From Saprospiraceae bacterium (GTDB lineage Bacteria; Bacteroidota; Bacteroidia; Chitinophagales; Saprospiraceae): DNA of 50,490 nucleotides. Of the stretch, positions 18,692-28,676 are shown piece by piece. A program made the position numbers and the translations under genes. The notes under the pieces were generated by a model. It saw only the letters and a list, made by a program, of their open reading frames with translations. It had not been told where the DNA came from and did not search any database. The stretch covers positions 1 through 50,490 of the forward strand of contig JALVEE010000013.1 in assembly GCA_027008645.1 (NCBI GenBank), in the 5' to 3' direction. Numbering within the stretch: the first letter of the stretch is position 1; each line of letters opens with the position of its first letter.

Positions 18692-19252
18692 CTATCGAAT
18701 TTTATATTTTATATTTTCTGTTTCTCTCATTCTATTCAAATATATAATTTGTAATTTTTTTCTTGCTCTTGTCAATTTTGACCTCGAAGTACTTTCCTGT
18801 ATGCCTAGTAATTTAGCTATTTCAACGTGACTATATCCTTCAATTAGTGCCAGGTTGAATATTATTCTGTAATGCTCGGGTAGAGATTGAATCATATTCA
18901 AAATATCTTGTTCATTCAATTCTATTTCAATCTCAGCTTCGTATTTCCATTCTTCATCAAGACCTGTATTTTCCAGAAATGCAAAACCATTTCTTTTTTT
19001 CCTCAGAGCAACTAAAGAAGTATTTATTGCTATTTTTCTCAACCATCCTGAAAAATTCCCTGTTGTTTTATAATTTTCAATATTCTGAAAGACTTTGATA
19101 AAAGTTTCTTGTACTGCATCCTTGGCTTCAAACTCATTTTGTAAATATCTTATGCATATACCCATGAGTTTTGGAGCATACTGCTCAACCAATGCCTTAA
19201 ATCCCCTTTGGTCTCCCTGTTTACAATACTGTATTATTTCTTTTTCTTTCAA
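18692..19252 (-). CDS. ECF-family RNA polymerase sigma factor
   Basis: This 186-residue sigma-70-family factor has region 2 at about 20-85 (YAPKLMGICIRYLQNEFEAK, then DAVQETFIKVFQNI and GWLRKIAINTSL) and region 4 at about 112-170 (LPEHYRIIFNLALIEGYSHV followed by EIAKLLGIQESTSRSKLTRA). There is no region 1 or 3, as expected for an ECF factor. It follows a lipoprotein gene by 35 bases and precedes a membrane-anchored barrel protein by 38 bases, so all are probably one transcript. It is likely to direct transcription of this cassette or other envelope genes. The ATG at 19252 gives the standard N-terminus. Confidence 0.95.
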   Translation of the reverse strand: MKEKEIIQYCKQGDQRGFKALVEQYAPKLMGICIRYLQNEFEAKDAVQETFIKVFQNIENYKTTGNFSGWLRKIAINTSLVALRKKRNGFAFLENTGLDEEWKYEAEIEIELNEQDILNMIQSLPEHYRIIFNLALIEGYSHVEIAKLLGIQESTSRSKLTRARKKLQIIYLNRMRETENIKYKIR

Positions 19253-19287
19253 TGTAATAGTTATTGCTATTTTAGATTATCTCTGAT

Positions 19288-21054
19288 TTATCTAAAGTTT
19301 CTTTGTATTAAAAATTCTGCTTCAACTTCTTTATATTTAGCTTCAATAGGATAATATGTTTTCATCCAAAATGTACCTATGAAATTTCCTTTTATCCAAT
19401 CCCCCTTATCTTTTCCGAAATACTCAATTTTAAAATTCTTAAAACCACAACCTTCAGAACTATTTTTACAATTTAAATCATAATGGATGTTACCAATTAT
19501 CAAGTTTTTAATGTCAATATTCAATTCCTCATCATCGTAGTTCCTTTCTTCCTGTCCGGAAAAATAGATTTCTATTTTTGTATCAAGTTGAGGATTATCG
19601 ATATCCGATATTTCAAGTTTAGTTCTCCCGTTTTCATTAATAGCTATTGGTGGAGCGAGTAATTTTTCTTTATTATCAATTTTTATTTTAAAATAGCCAT
19701 CTTTTTTAAATTGACTACAGGTGTAGGATTCATTAAAATTGATTTCGCTTTTGATCTTATAAAAAGATTGCCGCGGTCCGATATCCAGCCAGGTTTCATT
19801 AGCACTTTGAAGATGAATCGATTTGTCAGTAAAAGAGATAACATCTAAGTTTACTTCTGAATCAGTCAAAAATAAACATTTATAGGTGCTATCTTGCCAT
19901 AGTTGGAGGAAACTATTCTGTATTAACTCATCATTACAATTCCTTATTTCCCCTGTCAACTTTACAATAGAGATATTTGTCAAATCGTAAGCAGGAAGTT
20001 TAATATCATCAGTTTCATCAAGTTCAAATTCCGAAAAAAAAGTATCACTATTTTGTGTTGCAAATTTGTACTTATATTTTTTATTCATAGGCAAATGAGC
20101 GAACCATTTACCGGAATTAGACGTATATACCCTTTGAATAAATCTATCATCATAGTCAAAAATGTCAACCGACTGGTTTCTTAATGGTGTATTGCTTCCG
20201 GATATTCGCCCTTCCACCAAATTGTAAATATATTGTTTTCCGTAGCAATAAAATCCTGATTGACCTATTTCAAATTCGATATTATCAGAATTCTTTATAC
20301 TCGTATGTTCAAGCCATTTGGACTTACTATTGTCGTATCGCCAAATAGTACATTTTTCACAATCAGAGATGTCGGTATTGATGATTACTTTGGATTTTCC
20401 CTCTTTTATTCTAAGTTCATTATCATCGACATCTCGAATTCCAAGATAAAATGCAGAATAGATATCAATCCAAACATCTTCATTTTTATTATTTAATGCT
20501 AAATGATTGCCGGGCAAGGCTTCTGCTTGTATAGGGTTGTCCAAATCAGGAGTATATGCTTCAATAGATACTTCCCCTGTGTATTTTTGATCTCTATCCA
20601 TAAAAGCATTTCCTTTTAATGCTATTGAAATATCGGTATTTGGCTTTATTTCAATGTTTTGGCTTGAATTATTTGTTGTTTTGTAAGGTTTTGTGAAAAT
20701 AGTATGGCTAAAATAGCACACATCCTTGTCCAATGGATTTAAAGAAAATTGGTATTTATGATTATCCTTTTTTATTTGGAGAATAGTTCCGTTTTTATTT
20801 GCATCGATAGCTCCAAAATGATAAAATCCATTGTAAAACGAAAGATACTTTTGATCCATAAACGTACAGGTATAATCCGAAATTATATTGCCAAATTCAT
20901 CATGTACTATACCAACAACATCACCTGAAACATCGATTGGCAAGTGTTTTTTTGAAACCGTTGTCGTATTAATTAACACAATATCATCTTTATAACACGA
21001 TGTTATAATCATTGCTAATAGGATATAGATAGGTATGTATTTTTTAATCTTCAT
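19288..21054 (-). CDS. Large hypothetical lipoprotein
   Basis: The product is 588 residues from the ATG at 21054. The longer frame (to 21123) adds 23 residues in front of an otherwise perfect lipoprotein signal, so I reject it. The signal MKIKKYIPIYILLAMIITSC has a lipobox ending at Cys20. The next residues, YKDD, suggest export to the outer membrane. Residues about 45-110 and 285-360 look like carboxypeptidase-regulatory (Ig-like) folds: a short GxV...G, then an aromatic-rich strand pattern ending in a Y-x-F-like segment. Pairs of cysteines occur near residues 230, 380 and 535. I recognise no enzyme domain. Being first in the sigma-factor operon, it may be a surface partner of the giant T9SS protein. 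Confidence 0.75.
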   Translation of the reverse strand: MKIKKYIPIYILLAMIITSCYKDDIVLINTTTVSKKHLPIDVSGDVVGIVHDEFGNIISDYTCTFMDQKYLSFYNGFYHFGAIDANKNGTILQIKKDNHKYQFSLNPLDKDVCYFSHTIFTKPYKTTNNSSQNIEIKPNTDISIALKGNAFMDRDQKYTGEVSIEAYTPDLDNPIQAEALPGNHLALNNKNEDVWIDIYSAFYLGIRDVDDNELRIKEGKSKVIINTDISDCEKCTIWRYDNSKSKWLEHTSIKNSDNIEFEIGQSGFYCYGKQYIYNLVEGRISGSNTPLRNQSVDIFDYDDRFIQRVYTSNSGKWFAHLPMNKKYKYKFATQNSDTFFSEFELDETDDIKLPAYDLTNISIVKLTGEIRNCNDELIQNSFLQLWQDSTYKCLFLTDSEVNLDVISFTDKSIHLQSANETWLDIGPRQSFYKIKSEINFNESYTCSQFKKDGYFKIKIDNKEKLLAPPIAINENGRTKLEISDIDNPQLDTKIEIYFSGQEERNYDDEELNIDIKNLIIGNIHYDLNCKNSSEGCGFKNFKIEYFGKDKGDWIKGNFIGTFWMKTYYPIEAKYKEVEAEFLIQRNFR

Positions 21055-21322
21055 TTTTATTAAATTTAAGCTGCCGTTTATTAATGAATGCTTTGAAAGT
21101 TGATATCGCTGCAATGAAGACAATAAATAAAAGGGTGTGTTTCATTTTTTCGCATGATTGAATTACTGAATAATTGGCTTAAAATAAGGAAAACTTAGGA
21201 TTCGAAAGCACGACTGTGAGGAGTGATTTTGAAGCCGGCTTATAAAGAAATAATCAAAAACGACGAAGCCTGCCCTGTGAATTTCATTTACGATTATTTC
21301 ATCAGGGGGTGTGGTTAATCCC
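21055..21322. other. Intergenic gap containing two dispersed repeats
   Basis: The gap holds a half-copy of the palindromic element at 21134-21153 (ggtgtgtttcattttttcgc, 19/20 to the complement of 5424-5443). At 21273-21309 it holds the inverted counterpart of the repeat at 10896-10934. It also contains the promoter region of the lipoprotein/sigma operon, but no convincing TAnnTTTG box was found. No gene is supported here. Confidence 0.5.
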
Positions 21323-23743
21323 TTACTCCCCGCTATAAATTCTAGCTTGTTTAATATAGATTTTACGATTTTTGACTTGGGAGTCAACCTTGAGTTCCAG
21401 ATCCATAGCAAAGTCATTGTAACTACAATCACAATTGTTTTCCAAATCGTAATAATAATGTCTTTTTATCGCTGTACAATAGTCTGCTAATTCATATATT
21501 TCATCATTGGTGAGAACGGTTTTCCCTTGTAATTCCTCGATATTTGAATGTGAGAGGTATTCTATAGTATAGTCTTTGTTGTCCAAGCTGATAGTGTAAA
21601 CTATTATTTGATCGTGCAAAATTCCGGGTTCGGGATACACAATACTATATTCTTTGTATTGTACATTAAAAATGTATCCGTGATTTACATTGTAGATGTT
21701 TTTTGTAATTATCACACCATTTGCATCTTCATCAGGAAATGAGCGATGCACCAAAATTCCCATAGCGGTTGAATTGTGGTCGATTTTATAGTAATCTCTT
21801 TCGTCAAAAGCTCTCAGATTCCATAGACTTGCCCATACTTTTTTGATAGCTCTTTCGATAGTTTTTTTCGAATGACCTTTTTTTGCAGAGTATGAATCAT
21901 ACAATCCTGCGCCACTAAAACTCTCCAAATCTTCGGCATTTGTCGAAGATCTAAATCTAAACGAGGAGAATTCACCAAAGTTTTTAATCCTGTTTTTTAC
22001 CATTGCAATTAACACAATATCCAATGGAGCATCCTTTATCAAATCCCTGATTTTCTTCAATTCATTTTTGCGATATTCCAGATCAATTTTTATCTTTTCA
22101 TCTTTTAATAGATTGTTTATTACCGTATCGATACCATATTTCTCTATATGTTGTTGGTAATAATAAAAAGGAATCGCGAAATAGTTTTCAGGAACAGGGA
22201 TACCTCCCATATTCACAAGTTCTGCAAAATTGGCAGCCTTTCCACCAATAGTTTTTACTGAAGCCACATTTTGAGTAGAAAGCTCGATTAATCCCGATGT
22301 TTGAGTGTTTTTTTCAAGAAAAATCGGTGTATGAGGTTCTTTTTTCTCCCAAAATTTTGTCGCTTCATCTATACCGGCTTTCCTGATTGTAAAAGAGTCA
22401 CTTTCAACTTTTAGATAAACTAATTCACCGATTAAATTTTGCAATTTAGGATTATCCCAACCATCTTTTAGAGCCATATTTGGAGTTTTTCTATTATGAC
22501 TAAGGATATTGATATGGCTAAGAGTTGTTTGAAATTCGGTAGTGATAATACCCGACACAACTGATAAATCATTTGGTACATCATTGAGCAATACGATATC
22601 GTGTTTTCCAAGGTAGGTATTGGCTAAATTCTTAATATCAACTTTTTTTAAAAAACCGTATCCGTCACTTAAATTAAGCGCTTGATAATTTTGACCGAAA
22701 AATATTTCTTCAGAACTTATCTTAGGTATATCCAAACAACCTTCCCATTTAAGGTTATTGGGATAAAAATAGAGCTTGTCTTTAAAGAAAGAGGTTTCCA
22801 AAAGCTTCTCATAGGTTTTTGCTATTCCATCACAGTCCACTTGATCATATGAGCCAAATTCAAATACATATTTATCAATATTTTTATAATAATTAATGGT
22901 GACTAGATTCAGGTATTTATTAGGGCTTGCGCCGTATTGCGTGTGGTAAAAATCATTTGGAGTCCCCTTGAAATTTAAAAATATTTTTGAAAAATCATAA
23001 TGGCTTGAGTATATTTTAGAGTTGACATAATACATTTTTTCTTGGTTCAATTCGTATAAAGCTTTGATTGAAGATACTTCTCCATAATTGGATATTGGTG
23101 GACTACTATGGAGCATTACAAAAGCCTCAGGTCGTATCAATTCATTGAAATAATCCAAAGTGTCATATTTTTTCTTCAGAAGATTGACATTTTTTATTTT
23201 ATCTGTATCTTTTAAAGATATTTTTCTATCAAAATAATTTTCTTTGGAAAATACAAGGCAACTATCAGATTGGAATATTGCTTCAGTAGTATTCTTTTTT
23301 CTTACTTTTAAAATATTTTTCCCATCTGAAAACAAGAAAAATATCAGCTTTCTTTGTTGGAAAGTTATAGCCAAGATATAATATCCAATGGGAAATGACG
23401 GTATCTTTATACTTCCTTTATTCCAAAGGTTTTTATGCAATAGTACTTTTCCAGATATAGAATAAATTGAAATTGTAGCATCTTTTTCCAGATCAAAATA
23501 ACAAGTATTATCAATAATAAAAAAATGTAAATTAGACGTGTCCTTTTGTCCGGATATTAGATTAATCTTATAATACCCCTTGTTATCTGAAATTGTAGTT
23601 ATACCCGAATTAGTACCTTGAATATAAGCATTTGCTAAAGCTTTTCTATTACCCACATCTTGTACTATACCGGCATAACTATTCTGCCCTTTTATAGACT
23701 GTGACAAAGGAAAAGTGAATAGTATGATAAAATACCTATGCAT
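21323..23743 (-). CDS. Exported protein with PEP-synthase-like swivel and ATP-grasp domains
   Basis: The ATG at 23743 gives MHRYFIILFTFPLSQSIKGQ, a signal peptide; the TTG start at 23776 would bury it. The mature protein begins with a CarboxypepD_reg-like domain (about 22-65), then a stretch like a T9SS tail (about 85-140, SIYSISGKVLLHKN). Near 380-430 is a phosphohistidine swivel-like segment (TTEFQTTLSHINILSHNRKT, with the TLSH His). From about 495 to 806 is a pyruvate-phosphate-dikinase N-terminal ATP-grasp domain (TIGGKAANFAELVNMGGIPV; FRFRSSTNAEDLESFSGAGL). In PEP synthase the ATP-grasp domain comes first, so the order here is reversed, and no PEP-binding TIM barrel is present. Export of an ATP-dependent fold is puzzling. 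No reaction can be assigned. The neighbouring SusC gene diverges. Confidence 0.8.
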   Translation of the reverse strand: MHRYFIILFTFPLSQSIKGQNSYAGIVQDVGNRKALANAYIQGTNSGITTISDNKGYYKINLISGQKDTSNLHFFIIDNTCYFDLEKDATISIYSISGKVLLHKNLWNKGSIKIPSFPIGYYILAITFQQRKLIFFLFSDGKNILKVRKKNTTEAIFQSDSCLVFSKENYFDRKISLKDTDKIKNVNLLKKKYDTLDYFNELIRPEAFVMLHSSPPISNYGEVSSIKALYELNQEKMYYVNSKIYSSHYDFSKIFLNFKGTPNDFYHTQYGASPNKYLNLVTINYYKNIDKYVFEFGSYDQVDCDGIAKTYEKLLETSFFKDKLYFYPNNLKWEGCLDIPKISSEEIFFGQNYQALNLSDGYGFLKKVDIKNLANTYLGKHDIVLLNDVPNDLSVVSGIITTEFQTTLSHINILSHNRKTPNMALKDGWDNPKLQNLIGELVYLKVESDSFTIRKAGIDEATKFWEKKEPHTPIFLEKNTQTSGLIELSTQNVASVKTIGGKAANFAELVNMGGIPVPENYFAIPFYYYQQHIEKYGIDTVINNLLKDEKIKIDLEYRKNELKKIRDLIKDAPLDIVLIAMVKNRIKNFGEFSSFRFRSSTNAEDLESFSGAGLYDSYSAKKGHSKKTIERAIKKVWASLWNLRAFDERDYYKIDHNSTAMGILVHRSFPDEDANGVIITKNIYNVNHGYIFNVQYKEYSIVYPEPGILHDQIIVYTISLDNKDYTIEYLSHSNIEELQGKTVLTNDEIYELADYCTAIKRHYYYDLENNCDCSYNDFAMDLELKVDSQVKNRKIYIKQARIYSGE

Positions 23744-24154
23744 AATAGCAGCTTGTATGTTATTTAGTGTCTGCAAGAAAACATATCAAATTTGAAATTG
23801 ATTCTTTTTGTTATTTTTTGACTTTTTTACAAGTGATTGATACAAGGGTATCAAATCATTGCAAAAAAAAATCAAAACCTGAACATAAATTATCAGAATT
23901 TCAAAAATTGTCTGTTTTCGTGCAGCCACTAATTAGAACGAAAAAAATTAAAATTTGTGATTTTGCAAATTGATATTTTTTTATTAACTTGCGTGCTGAA
24001 TATATCAAAAATATCTTATTTTTATTCTTAGTTTATTTATTAAACACCTTTTTCAGGTCTTTGAGTTGCATAGGTTTGAAAGGAAGGTGGTATGATAGAT
24101 ATTGAAGAATCAGGATAGGATATTATTTATTAATTACAAACAAAAACAATTATT
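23744..24154. other. Divergent intergenic region before the SusCD operon
   Basis: This stretch of about 410 bases separates the minus-strand PEP-synthase-like gene from susC, and both promoters must lie here. It is very AT-rich. A weak promoter candidate facing susC is TTG ... TAACTTGC near 23963-23993. A 68-codon GTG frame at 23767-23973 overlaps the 5' end of the other gene and has no family features, so I do not call it. No sigma/anti-sigma or hybrid two-component regulator gene lies beside susC. Confidence 0.35.
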
Positions 24155-27100
24155 ATGAAGCTAAAATTTACTATCCCTATGATGGTTTTGTTGTTGGGAT
24201 TTGCTCTGCAAATGATTGGGCAACGTGCTATTAAAGGTACGGTTACTTCATCAGATGGAGATCCATTGATAGGAGCAAGTATTATGGTCAAAGGCACCTC
24301 AACCGGTGTTATTTCCGACCTTGACGGAAAATATGAAATCAAAGCGAAAGACGGGGACTATTTGGTCTTTTCGTATATCGGTTTCAACAAACAAGAAGTT
24401 AAAGTTGACGGACAAAGCACGATTGATGTCGTGATGAATGAAGGAGTGTCCCTTAACGAAGTAGTAGTTACTGCTTTGGGAATTCCTAGAGATAAAAAGT
24501 CCTTGGGATATGCAGTAAGTGAAGTGTCATCAGATGAGTTAACAGAAACAGGTCAGACTAATGTTGTATCTGCATTACAGGGGAAAGTTGCGGGAGTACA
24601 AATACAAACATCTTCCGGAGCACCGGGTGCTGGTGCTAGTATTTTGATACGAGGAATTACTTCGCTTGATCCAAATAGGAGTAACAGACCTCTTTATATT
24701 GTTGATGGCATTGAGATTAGTGACAACACTAATGTTTTGCCTATTACACCAAGTGCGGGCTCAAATGCAGTAAGCTCAAGGACGCAAGCATCAGCAAGTA
24801 ACAGAGCTATTGATATCAATCCTGAAGATATAGAATCTTTAAGCATTCTAAAAGGAGCACAAGCAACAGCTCTTTATGGAATAAGAGCTGCAAATGGTGT
24901 TGTGCTTATCACAACCAAGAAAGGAGTAAAGGGTACACCTAAAATCAGTGTGCATTATGGTCAAGGATGGGAAAATGTCAATAAAACTCCAAAAATACAA
25001 ACTAGGTTTATAGATGGACATCGGAATACTTCTTTACAAAGATCTTTCAAATGGGATATGTGGGGGGCAATAGTTACTGATAAAGAAGAAAATCCTATTA
25101 GAGATATTTACAAAGAATTTTTTAGAACCGGAAATATAAGAAATTATGGAGCAAGTGTGTCTTCAGGTACCGATAAGTTTACTTATAGAATTTCTGCTGA
25201 CAGATATAGTCATGATGGAGTAATCCCTAATACTTATTGGGATAAGACCAACTTTACATTTAGCGGGGGGGCACAATTAACTAAAAAACTAAATGTTTCA
25301 GCAAACATAATGTATGCAAATACCGGAGGTAATAGACCACATGTAGGTGATAAGTCCATTTTGAGTGATTTAAGCTATATGGCTACTGTTGTTGACCCAA
25401 CTTCATATCCGGAGCCATATGTGTTTAATAAAAACTTTGCTGTTGGAATTATAGACCATCCTTTATTTTTAGCTAGGCATAATACATATATAGATGATGT
25501 TCACAGATACATATCCGGATTAACAGCAAAATATGATTTTTCTGACAGAATAAAGTTACAATATACAATCGGACTAGATAATTCTAGCGATGCAAGAACA
25601 AGAATCGTTCACCCTCAGACCGATGAAGGATCAAAAGTTCATGGATTTTTGGTTGAACAAAACTTGAATGAATCGCAGCTAACATCTAATTTAATGATGT
25701 TATGGAATTATGATATTAATGATAGAATAAAGCTTAATGGTTTAGTTGGACAAGATATACATACATCAAAAACAAAATGGGTTTCTACAAGAGGTGAGGG
25801 ATTTGTATTGGATAACTTTTACAATTTGTATAACACAACTAATTTATTTGTTGGTAACAGTATAGTCAATAAAAGAAATTTGGGAGTGTATGGACAGGTG
25901 ACAATGAGTTATAATAATTATTTTTATCTTACTGCAACTGGCAGAAATGACTGGTCTTCTACATTGCCATCAAAGAATAATTCGTATTTTTTTCCATCAA
26001 TAAGTGCCTCTTTGTTATTATCTGATATGATAGATATGCCTAGTTTTGTTTCTTTAGCTAAACTAAGGGGATCATATTCTATTGTAGGTAAAGATGCCAG
26101 CCCGTACAAAATCGGTAGATATTTCCAAAGAGCATCTAATTTTCCATTTGGTGACGTAGTTGGATTTTCTCAATCTACTCTCATTGGTGATGTCAATCTT
26201 AAACCTGAATTTACAAAATCAACAGAATTTGGTGCTGAAATAAATCTATTCAACAACAGGTTTGGATTGGATTTTTCCTATTATAATAATAACCTTGAAG
26301 ACATGATTTTATCTGTACCTATTAGTAATGCAACAGGTGCTTCAAGGTATGTAACAAATGCAGGTTCTATTAATTCAAACGGTATTGAAGTTGCTGTATT
26401 TGCAAATCCAATAAATTATCATGATTTTAGTTGGGAAACTTCAATGACATGGTCAAAAAATAAAGGTAAAGTTACCGATATTGCTGAAGGCATTGGCGAT
26501 ATTGAATTATTTTCAAGTAGAGGTATAACCAATAAATATGTTAAAGGTGGAAATATAGGAGATATATACGGATATGCTTATAATAGAAATAAAAATGGAG
26601 ACTTGATAATTGATAAAAATGGATATCCCGGTGTCGTATGGGATTCCTTAAAATTAGTCGGTAACGCTTTGCCTAATTGGACAGCAGGTTGGAATAATCA
26701 GTTTAAATACAAAGGATTTTCCTTTTCGTTTTTATGGGAATGGAAAAATGGAGGAGATGTGTTTGACTTAGGAAGAAGAAACAGTTTGAGAAATGGTCAA
26801 ATAATTGAAACAGAAAGAAGACATGAACAAGTAATTTTCAAGGGAGTAAATGAAGTTGTTGATGGAGACGGAAATGTGACATATAAAGAAAATGATGTCC
26901 CTGTAGAACTTACCGGGCCTTATTTTTACAGGTCTAAAACTAGATATAATTATGCTTCAGATGTACTTCTTGAAGATGGATCATGGTTTAGACTGAGAAA
27001 CGTAAGTTTGTCATATACTTTACCAAGTACATTATTCGGTTCAAAGTATATAAAGGGAGCAACGGTATCATTTATTGCTAATAATGTATATTTAAATACT

Positions 27101-27223
27101 CCTTTCTTGGGATATGATCCTGAAATTAATTATTTTGGTAGTGATAGTAATATCTATGGCTATACAGGATTAAGAAATCCGGCTACTAAAAGTTATTTCT
27201 TAAAGTTAAATCTAAATTTCTAA
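24155..27223 (+). CDS. SusC/RagA-family TonB-dependent receptor
   Basis: This 1022-residue outer-membrane transporter pulls large nutrients (glycans, peptides) across the outer membrane with TonB energy. Signal peptide: 1-22. Residues about 24-97 form the CarboxypepD_reg domain (IKGTVTSSDGDPLIGASIMV). The SusC signature follows, VVVTALGIPRDKKSLGYAVS, then the plug domain (about 115-235, ending TALYGIRAANGVVLITTKKG) and a 22-stranded barrel to the C-terminal Phe (KLNLNF). Length and order are those of a complete family member. susD starts one base after the stop. The absence of nearby glycoside hydrolases leaves the substrate unknown; peptide or protein fragments are as likely as glycans. Confidence 0.95.
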   Translation: MKLKFTIPMMVLLLGFALQMIGQRAIKGTVTSSDGDPLIGASIMVKGTSTGVISDLDGKYEIKAKDGDYLVFSYIGFNKQEVKVDGQSTIDVVMNEGVSLNEVVVTALGIPRDKKSLGYAVSEVSSDELTETGQTNVVSALQGKVAGVQIQTSSGAPGAGASILIRGITSLDPNRSNRPLYIVDGIEISDNTNVLPITPSAGSNAVSSRTQASASNRAIDINPEDIESLSILKGAQATALYGIRAANGVVLITTKKGVKGTPKISVHYGQGWENVNKTPKIQTRFIDGHRNTSLQRSFKWDMWGAIVTDKEENPIRDIYKEFFRTGNIRNYGASVSSGTDKFTYRISADRYSHDGVIPNTYWDKTNFTFSGGAQLTKKLNVSANIMYANTGGNRPHVGDKSILSDLSYMATVVDPTSYPEPYVFNKNFAVGIIDHPLFLARHNTYIDDVHRYISGLTAKYDFSDRIKLQYTIGLDNSSDARTRIVHPQTDEGSKVHGFLVEQNLNESQLTSNLMMLWNYDINDRIKLNGLVGQDIHTSKTKWVSTRGEGFVLDNFYNLYNTTNLFVGNSIVNKRNLGVYGQVTMSYNNYFYLTATGRNDWSSTLPSKNNSYFFPSISASLLLSDMIDMPSFVSLAKLRGSYSIVGKDASPYKIGRYFQRASNFPFGDVVGFSQSTLIGDVNLKPEFTKSTEFGAEINLFNNRFGLDFSYYNNNLEDMILSVPISNATGASRYVTNAGSINSNGIEVAVFANPINYHDFSWETSMTWSKNKGKVTDIAEGIGDIELFSSRGITNKYVKGGNIGDIYGYAYNRNKNGDLIIDKNGYPGVVWDSLKLVGNALPNWTAGWNNQFKYKGFSFSFLWEWKNGGDVFDLGRRNSLRNGQIIETERRHEQVIFKGVNEVVDGDGNVTYKENDVPVELTGPYFYRSKTRYNYASDVLLEDGSWFRLRNVSLSYTLPSTLFGSKYIKGATVSFIANNVYLNTPFLGYDPEINYFGSDSNIYGYTGLRNPATKSYFLKLNLNF

Positions 27224-27224
27224 A

Positions 27225-28652
27225 ATGAATAAAATAATTAAAATGAAATACATAAAAAGTCTATCATTGGTTTTTTTGGCATTTGGATTTTTAATATTGT
27301 CATCTTGTAATGATTTTCTGGATGTTAATGATAATCCGACTAAAGTCCGAGATGCCAATTTAAAAGTTTTATTACCAAATGTAATAGAAAAAACTTCTGC
27401 AGCACACTATAAAGCTATGTTGACTGCAAACAGAATAACACACCAGCTTGATCATGTTTCAGGTTATTATGGAAATAAAATCACTATGGGTGGGAATTGG
27501 ATTACTTCATATCTTTCAGCTCTTAATAATCTGAAAATTATTGTCGAGAAATCTGATGACAATGACCATTATTCCCCACATTACAAGGGAATAGCAAGAA
27601 TACTCCAAGCAATTCATATTGGTATGATTACTGATTTTTGGGAAAATGCCCCATACTCTGATGCATTAAAAGGATCCGAAAATACAACACCGACTTATGA
27701 CTCTCAAGAGAAATTGTATTCGACATTATTTGAGTATCTTAATGAAGCAATTCCTTTGTTGGAAGCTGATGAATCTTTCTATTCACCAGGGAAAGACGAC
27801 CTGATTTATAATGGAGATCTTTCAAAATGGGTTAAATTAGCTCATTCTTTAAAGGCTAGATACTTATTGCATTTGTCAAACAAGTCTAACGTCGATTGGA
27901 ACAAGATTGTAAATGAAGCACAACAAGGATTATCCTCCAATGCTGATAATTTTCAGTTGTTTTATAATGATGTTTCTTTAAATCCGATTTATGACAAAAT
28001 TGCTTTGTCGAATCAAACAGGAAATTTAACCGTTACATTTGGAAAGATGTATGTCGATATGTTAAATGGAACATCTTATGATTTTGATCCAAGAATAGAA
28101 AAGATTGTCGATAAAGATACTTTTCCTAATTATGCAGGTTTAGCTACTTACGATTTGAATGCCCCAAAGCACACTTGTGAAATATCAACAAAAACTTGGT
28201 ATGCTCAGCCATCAGCTCCAATTATTATGATGAGTTATTCCGAATCTAAGTTTATAGAAGCAGAGGCATTATTAAAATTAAGTGGTACAGCCTATGATGC
28301 TTATGAAGCCGGTATTATTGCTAATATGGAAATGTTAGGGCTTAGTTCTACAAAAATAGATGCGTATATCTCTGCATTAAATGGCAGTGTTGATTTGGAG
28401 CATATAATGAAAGAAAAATACATCGCCTTAATATTTAATCATGAGACATGGAATGATATGCGTCGTTTGGATTTCAACCCGGATATTTTTAAAGGATTTG
28501 TAAGAGTTACGGAAATTGACGGGAAACCTCTGGAAAGAACAGGACCTGCTCAAAGAGCACTTTATCCGGATACTGAGTTTAGCAGAAATAATGCAAACGC
28601 TAAATCAAACTTTAAGTCTATTGACGAAAAAATGTGGAAAGACAAAAATTAA
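27225..28652 (+). CDS. SusD/RagB-family nutrient-binding outer-membrane lipoprotein
   Basis: This 475-residue lipoprotein is the lid and substrate-binding partner of the SusC transporter. The N-terminus has a lipobox (LAFGFLILSSC) followed by NDFLDVNDNPTKV, the start typical of the SusD-like_2 subfamily. The TPR-like helical body includes the conserved stretch ARILQAIHIGMITDFWENAP and the usual C-terminal KYIALIFNHETWNDMRRLDF. An in-frame ATG at 27243 would give a more compact signal peptide and is an equally possible start. It is one base downstream of susC, so the two are translated together. Confidence 0.95.
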   Translation: MNKIIKMKYIKSLSLVFLAFGFLILSSCNDFLDVNDNPTKVRDANLKVLLPNVIEKTSAAHYKAMLTANRITHQLDHVSGYYGNKITMGGNWITSYLSALNNLKIIVEKSDDNDHYSPHYKGIARILQAIHIGMITDFWENAPYSDALKGSENTTPTYDSQEKLYSTLFEYLNEAIPLLEADESFYSPGKDDLIYNGDLSKWVKLAHSLKARYLLHLSNKSNVDWNKIVNEAQQGLSSNADNFQLFYNDVSLNPIYDKIALSNQTGNLTVTFGKMYVDMLNGTSYDFDPRIEKIVDKDTFPNYAGLATYDLNAPKHTCEISTKTWYAQPSAPIIMMSYSESKFIEAEALLKLSGTAYDAYEAGIIANMEMLGLSSTKIDAYISALNGSVDLEHIMKEKYIALIFNHETWNDMRRLDFNPDIFKGFVRVTEIDGKPLERTGPAQRALYPDTEFSRNNANAKSNFKSIDEKMWKDKN

Positions 28653-28676
28653 TTGTTAATTTTAAAAAATACAAAA

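Noticed and set aside
23767-23973. 68-codon GTG frame between the PEP-synthase-like gene and susC
   Set aside because: Basic, low-complexity translation with no family features, overlapping the 5' end of the opposite gene; it looks like chance in AT-rich DNA.
28653-28676. TTG start for the third SusCD-operon lipoprotein
   Set aside because: It would place eight extra residues before a perfect lipoprotein signal; the ATG at 28677 is better.
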